Below are positions 36,132 to 40,210 of a stretch of DNA of 40,210 bases, piece by piece. The stretch's first letter is position 1; each line of letters begins with the position of its first letter. The stretch comes from an uncultured Clostridium sp. (lineage in GTDB: Bacteria > Bacillota > Clostridia > TANB77 > CAG-508). Location of the stretch: positions 1-40,210 of the forward strand of contig CAKNIZ010000017.1 in assembly GCA_930980855.1 (NCBI GenBank), read 5' to 3'. The notes beneath the pieces are model-generated. The model was given only the letters and a program-made list of their open reading frames with translations, did not search any database and was not told the origin of the DNA. A program made the translations under genes and the position numbers.

Positions 36132-39100
36132 ATGAAAAATAAAAATTCAGGAATAACATTAATAAGTTTAGCAGTAACAATATTAGTAATGCTAATTTTA
36201 GCAGCAGTAGGACTAAATTTAGGATTGGGAGATAATGGAATTGTTGGACAAACTCAGAATGCCGTAAATCAGTATCAAACTGCAACCAATCAAGAGCAAG
36301 GGGCAATTAATGATTTAGTTAGTGACATGAATGAAGCAATAAATGGAGGTTCTGGAACAGGCGAAGGTGAAGAAGGAACAATACAAGATAGACCATCAAT
36401 AGAAATTGTTGATTGGAATGATAATGGCGGAATAGTTCAAATATCAACTAACCCAAGCTATACAACAGAATATAAAATAGGAAATGGCGAGTGGAAAGAG
36501 TATCCAAATACAAGTGTCGAAGTCCCAAATGGTTCAACAATATATGCTAGATATAAAGATGACGAAGGTCATTATAGTCAAATAATAAGTCAAATAATAA
36601 AAGATACAACACCACCAGTATTAACTGGAAGTTTAACAGGTTCAACAGCTACAACAGCAACAGTAAGTGTATCGGCAACAGACAATGAAATGGGAATGCC
36701 AGATCCAATAGTATATAAATACTACATCAAAACCCAAAATGATAACTCATATAAATACATTACGTCAAACAATACAGGAAGATACACATATACAGACTTA
36801 AATAGTTCTACAATATATCAATTAATGGTAACTGCAGATGATAAAGCAGGAAATACAGGAGAGATAAAGATAGATAGTGAAACAGGAGAAGCAGAGGCAC
36901 CAGATATAGAAGTAGGAACAAATATATTCTTTACACTAGATCCAAATGGACCAACAAAAGGAACAGTAAATGTATCAATAAGAACAAGTGGAATAGATTC
37001 AAGCTATTATATAGAATATAGTACAAATAATGGAAGCAGTTACACAAGATATACAAATGCAGTACCAATGACATCAAATGGAAGAGTATATGCAAGAGTA
37101 ACTAATGGAAGCAAAACAAGTAATTCAGTATATGTAGACGTAACAAATATAGATAAAGATAATCCAACAATAAATGTTCAAGTAACTGACACAACAGAAA
37201 ATTCAATAACAATTAAAGCAACAGCAAAAGACCAAGGATTGGGAATGCCAAGTCCAACAACATATAAATACTATATAAGAGAAAAAGATACAGGAGATTA
37301 TCAATCAAGAGGAGAAAATACAACAGGAGAAACAACATTTAGCGATTTACAAGAAGGAAAAACATATGATATAAGAGTTACAGCAACAGATAGAGCAGGA
37401 AATGAAGGAGAAGGAGTAATACAATCACAAACAAATATCATATTGCCACCAGAACTAGTAGTAGATGAGAATATATCATTTACACTAAACCCAACCACAC
37501 CAACAAAAGATACAGTAAATGTAACAATAGAGGTAACAGGAGTTAACAGTAAATTCTATATAGAGTACAGTATAAATAATGAAAACAATTACACAAGATA
37601 TACAGGACCAGTACCAATGACATCAAACGGAAGAGTATATGCTAGAGTCACAGATGGAACAAATAACAGTAATTCGGTATATATAGATGTAACAAATATA
37701 GATAAAGATGCTCCAACAGGAACTCTAAATATATCAAACGTAAGCACAAAGGCAATGACAGCCACAGTATCTGGAGTAACAGATACTGGGCTAGAAATGC
37801 CAAACCCAGTAGAATATAGCTTCTATATCAGAAAAGAAGATGAAAGCTATGGAGCAGCTGCTTACACAGGAACACAAACAACTCATGAATTTTCAGGATT
37901 AGATCATAATACAACATATGAAGTAAAAGTAACATTTAAAGATTTAGCAGGAAATGAAGCAGAACTAACAAAACAACAAGGAACAGTAAAAGTACCAGAC
38001 TTAAATAGCGCAAACACAACCTTGACATTAAGTGAGACAAGAATAACAAATAAACCAATAACAGTAACAATAAATTGTACAGTAAGTACAGGATATACTT
38101 TACAATATAGTACAAATGGAACTACATTCCAAAATTATACAGGCCCAATAACCATAGAAGGAAATACAAGAATATATACAAGACTATGGGATGATAGAGA
38201 TAGCACAGGAAACTATGGTGGAACAGCATATAGAGATATAACAAATATAAATACAAGTCTATCAGACTTAGAAGTACTAATAGAAAGAGACGAATATGTA
38301 GAAGAAAATACACCAGTAACAGACGAAAATGGGAATAAAATAACAATACCAGAAGGATTTAAGCCAAAAGATGATTCAACAACAGTTGATGGGGGAATAG
38401 TAGTAGAAGATAAAAATGGAAACCAATTTGTATGGATACCAGTAGGACAATTAAAACTACCAGGTGGCTCAACTGTAACAATAGATTATGATAGATATGC
38501 ATATTCAAATTGGAAGACAAATGGAACAGACTCAGCAACAGGAAGTATAAAAATACAAACTACAGAAAGTGAAACAGAATACTTTGCAGAGGCACTAAAT
38601 CAAAGTGAAAAAGATAGCGCAGTAAATAATGGAGGATTCTACCTAGGAAGATATGAAGCAGGAACAAATCATGAAAGAACATCAGCAACAGGAACAAGTG
38701 ATCCATTACAAATAAAACAAAATTCAAATATATATAACTGGGTAACATACTCAGAAGCAAGAACATTAGCACAAGGAATGTATGCAAGTTCAAATTATAC
38801 AAGTAGCTTAACAAGTAGTTACGCATGGGATACAGCACTAAAATTCTTAGAACAAACCGGAAATACAAGTTATTTAACAAATAGTACACAAGGTAATTAT
38901 TATAATACACAGCATGGAGGAAAATCACAAACAAATGCAAATGTACTATTAACAGCCGGAGAAACACAAAAAGTAAATAACTTATATGACTTGGGTGGAA
39001 ACGTATATGAATGGACAACAGAACAATATTCAAATGCAGAAGCAGGAAGAGTATCAAGAGGGGGATTCTTTGGATTCAACTCACAAGATGAACCAGTTAT

Positions 39101-40145
39101 AGGAAGATTTAGTTCATCAAATACAGCAGATTCAGCAATAGGATTTAGAGTAGCACTATTTATAGGACAAGTAACAAGACCAACATCAACATTAAAACTA
39201 GCAAGAGACAACCAAACACAATTCACTGAAACAACAGAACTAGAAGACGATGTAGGAAAAACATTGGTAGTACCAAAAAACTTTAAAGTATCAAGTGATT
39301 CAAATACAGTAATAGACGATGGAGCAGTAATAGAAGAACTAGGAACAGGGAACCAATTTGTATGGGTACCGGTACCAGACCCAACAACAATGTTTGAAGA
39401 ACAAACAGCAACATTAACAGGAGGAGAAACAACAACAAACATATACAGTAAATTAAGACAAAGAAGTGGAGATTCATACTCAGCAGGAGCACCAGGAACC
39501 AGCGGAATAAGAGAGCCAGATGTATTAAGCCAGAATGATACAGATTCACAATATTATAAAGACATATTAGGATTTGACAGTACAAAAGCAATGGCAGATA
39601 GTATGGTATCAGAATATAAAGCAATGAGCAATAGTGTTAAAACATATCACGGATTTTATATAGGAAGATATGAACTAACAGGAACAATAGCAAATCCAAC
39701 AGTAAAAGCAGGAGATGTGCTAACAAACTCATCAAGCGAAGCAGGTAATTGGTACGGATTATATAAAGCATGCCAAAATGTAATAAGGAATAATACAGAT
39801 GTAAAAAGTACAATGATATATGGATGTCAATGGGATGAAACAATGAGTTGGTTAAGTAAAAACGGATATAATACAGATACAAATTCAAGTTCATGGGGAC
39901 ATTATGGTAGTGGTTCACCAATAAATACAGGTTCAGATTCAAGATATAAAGCAAACGAAATATTTGATTTAGCTGGAAATTATTTGGACTGGACACAAGA
40001 GGCGGACTCTACTGGCAACCGCGTTTTTCGTGGTGGCTACTACTACAGTTCCGGTTCAAGTGCTCCGGCAGCAGACCGTCTCGCTCACTATGCGGGCAAC
40101 TACGTTGGCGACAATTCGGCTCGTGCCACACTTTACATCTCATAG
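36132..40145 (+). CDS. Giant surface protein: pilin-like leader, beta-sandwich repeats, two SUMF1 domains, DGR-type variable C-terminus
   Basis: 1337 residues. Residues 1-30 look like a type IV prepilin leader (MKNKNSG, then ITLISLAVTILVMLILAAV), but the usual Glu at +5 of the mature part is absent. Residues ~75-710 are Ig/fibronectin-III-like beta-sandwiches; two clear units begin near residues 263 and 446 (183-residue period), sharing MTSNGRVYARVT and VTNIDKD. A first SUMF1/FGE-sulfatase domain (~713-1005: NQFVWIPVGQ, GGFYLGRYEAG, LYDLGGNVYEWTTEQ, IGFRVALFI) is followed by a second (~1037-1337: NQFVWVPVPDP, YHGFYIGRYELTGT, IFDLAGNYLDWTQ, RATLYIS). The last 48 codons (from 40002) are GC-rich with foreign codon use and form the probable DGR variable region. 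RBS AGAGAGG. Likely displayed at the cell surface as a ligand-binding protein. Confidence 0.9.
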   Translation: MKNKNSGITLISLAVTILVMLILAAVGLNLGLGDNGIVGQTQNAVNQYQTATNQEQGAINDLVSDMNEAINGGSGTGEGEEGTIQDRPSIEIVDWNDNGGIVQISTNPSYTTEYKIGNGEWKEYPNTSVEVPNGSTIYARYKDDEGHYSQIISQIIKDTTPPVLTGSLTGSTATTATVSVSATDNEMGMPDPIVYKYYIKTQNDNSYKYITSNNTGRYTYTDLNSSTIYQLMVTADDKAGNTGEIKIDSETGEAEAPDIEVGTNIFFTLDPNGPTKGTVNVSIRTSGIDSSYYIEYSTNNGSSYTRYTNAVPMTSNGRVYARVTNGSKTSNSVYVDVTNIDKDNPTINVQVTDTTENSITIKATAKDQGLGMPSPTTYKYYIREKDTGDYQSRGENTTGETTFSDLQEGKTYDIRVTATDRAGNEGEGVIQSQTNIILPPELVVDENISFTLNPTTPTKDTVNVTIEVTGVNSKFYIEYSINNENNYTRYTGPVPMTSNGRVYARVTDGTNNSNSVYIDVTNIDKDAPTGTLNISNVSTKAMTATVSGVTDTGLEMPNPVEYSFYIRKEDESYGAAAYTGTQTTHEFSGLDHNTTYEVKVTFKDLAGNEAELTKQQGTVKVPDLNSANTTLTLSETRITNKPITVTINCTVSTGYTLQYSTNGTTFQNYTGPITIEGNTRIYTRLWDDRDSTGNYGGTAYRDITNINTSLSDLEVLIERDEYVEENTPVTDENGNKITIPEGFKPKDDSTTVDGGIVVEDKNGNQFVWIPVGQLKLPGGSTVTIDYDRYAYSNWKTNGTDSATGSIKIQTTESETEYFAEALNQSEKDSAVNNGGFYLGRYEAGTNHERTSATGTSDPLQIKQNSNIYNWVTYSEARTLAQGMYASSNYTSSLTSSYAWDTALKFLEQTGNTSYLTNSTQGNYYNTQHGGKSQTNANVLLTAGETQKVNNLYDLGGNVYEWTTEQYSNAEAGRVSRGGFFGFNSQDEPVIGRFSSSNTADSAIGFRVALFIGQVTRPTSTLKLARDNQTQFTETTELEDDVGKTLVVPKNFKVSSDSNTVIDDGAVIEELGTGNQFVWVPVPDPTTMFEEQTATLTGGETTTNIYSKLRQRSGDSYSAGAPGTSGIREPDVLSQNDTDSQYYKDILGFDSTKAMADSMVSEYKAMSNSVKTYHGFYIGRYELTGTIANPTVKAGDVLTNSSSEAGNWYGLYKACQNVIRNNTDVKSTMIYGCQWDETMSWLSKNGYNTDTNSSSWGHYGSGSPINTGSDSRYKANEIFDLAGNYLDWTQEADSTGNRVFRGGYYYSSGSSAPAADRLAHYAGNYVGDNSARATLYIS
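40001..40145 (+). other. Probable DGR variable region (VR)
   Basis: 79 of 140 bases in 40001-40140 are G/C, against 46 of 140 in 39861-40000. Of 47 sense codons, 38 end in C or T, and all four arginines are CGN, while the rest of the gene favours A-ending codons and AGA. NNY codons dominate at positions that differ among the three paralogues, as expected if AAY codons in a template were mutated at A. The region sits at the C-terminal ligand face of a SUMF1 (C-type-lectin-like) fold, the known home of DGR variable regions. No template repeat or reverse transcriptase is in the window. Confidence 0.75.
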
Positions 40146-40210
40146 TACTGTGAACTAGAGTATGTAAAAAATTTTGTGTAAACTAGAAAATACCTTTTAT
40201 GATATAATAA
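40146..40210 (+). other. Start of an intergenic region; possible promoter at the right edge
   Basis: 65 AT-rich bases with no gene. TATAAT (40203-40208) suggests a promoter for a gene beyond the window. No GC-rich hairpin of the kind found after some DGR variable regions is visible here. Confidence 0.3.

Noticed and set aside
38560..39996. Minus-strand frames across the SUMF1 gene
   Set aside because: Leu/Tyr/Ser-rich shadows without ribosome sites.
40001..40145. GC-rich tail as an assembly chimera
   Set aside because: The frame, the domain alignment and the conserved C-terminal RATLYIS continue seamlessly, and the pattern matches a DGR variable region; still worth checking in reads.

Overview
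The window looks like a chromosomal segment of a low-GC, endospore-forming member of the Clostridia, probably an uncultured gut lineage. The evidence is the AT-rich sequence with A-ending codons and AGA arginine, strong GGAGG ribosome sites, TGA used as a stop, sigK of sporulation, HrcA/CIRCE-controlled groESL, RbgA and Mini-RNase III, and a tmRNA. No species can be named from sequence alone.

Layout. (1) 1-2900 is a graveyard around the tmRNA gene ssrA (1138-1497): a truncated AbiEi antitoxin, a broken dinD with a good promoter and a LexA-like operator, a compositionally foreign zinc-ribbon gene and several strong hairpins. (2) 2900-12522 is mostly housekeeping: a hydrolase, a split transketolase, membrane proteins, an HD hydrolase, an apparent RhuM insertion just before rbgA, mrnC, tRNA-Glu, an SDR behind a DnaA-box cluster, and a U32 (TrhP-like) protein. 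(3) 12585-21091 holds sigK, a cell-envelope operon ending in a LytG-like glucosaminidase, an APH-type kinase, a broken tspO, a Rieske-FAD oxidoreductase and a DUF421/DUF4363 pair. (4) 21391-25711 is an accessory zone with a deleted Rpn-family nuclease, dapA, and two decayed SUMF1 (formylglycine-generating-enzyme fold) genes, each behind a near-identical ~180 bp leader ending in a terminator hairpin. (5) 25786-35890 is core: a NatAB-like ABC transporter, dnaE, pyrG (with an apparent frameshift) and groESL. (6) 36132-40145 is a 1337-residue surface protein with a pilin-like leader, tandem beta-sandwich repeats and two SUMF1 domains.

The most interesting system is the SUMF1 family. In the big gene the last ~48 codons abruptly change from about 33% to 56% GC, switch to C/T-ending codons and CGN arginine, and stop at the family's conserved C-terminus. 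This is the appearance of a diversity-generating retroelement (DGR) variable region in a C-type-lectin-like domain. The reverse transcriptase and template repeat are not in the window; they would be expected just past the right edge. The decayed paralogues at 22-25 kb have homologous but AT-rich tails.

A second unusual signal is a family of intergenic palindromic elements (17167-17250, 19845-19986, 27994-28111) whose stems co-vary between copies, with a related nested palindrome at 13272-13465. A third is a duplicated start of rbgA flanking the RhuM gene, which reads as an insertion that rebuilt its target gene.
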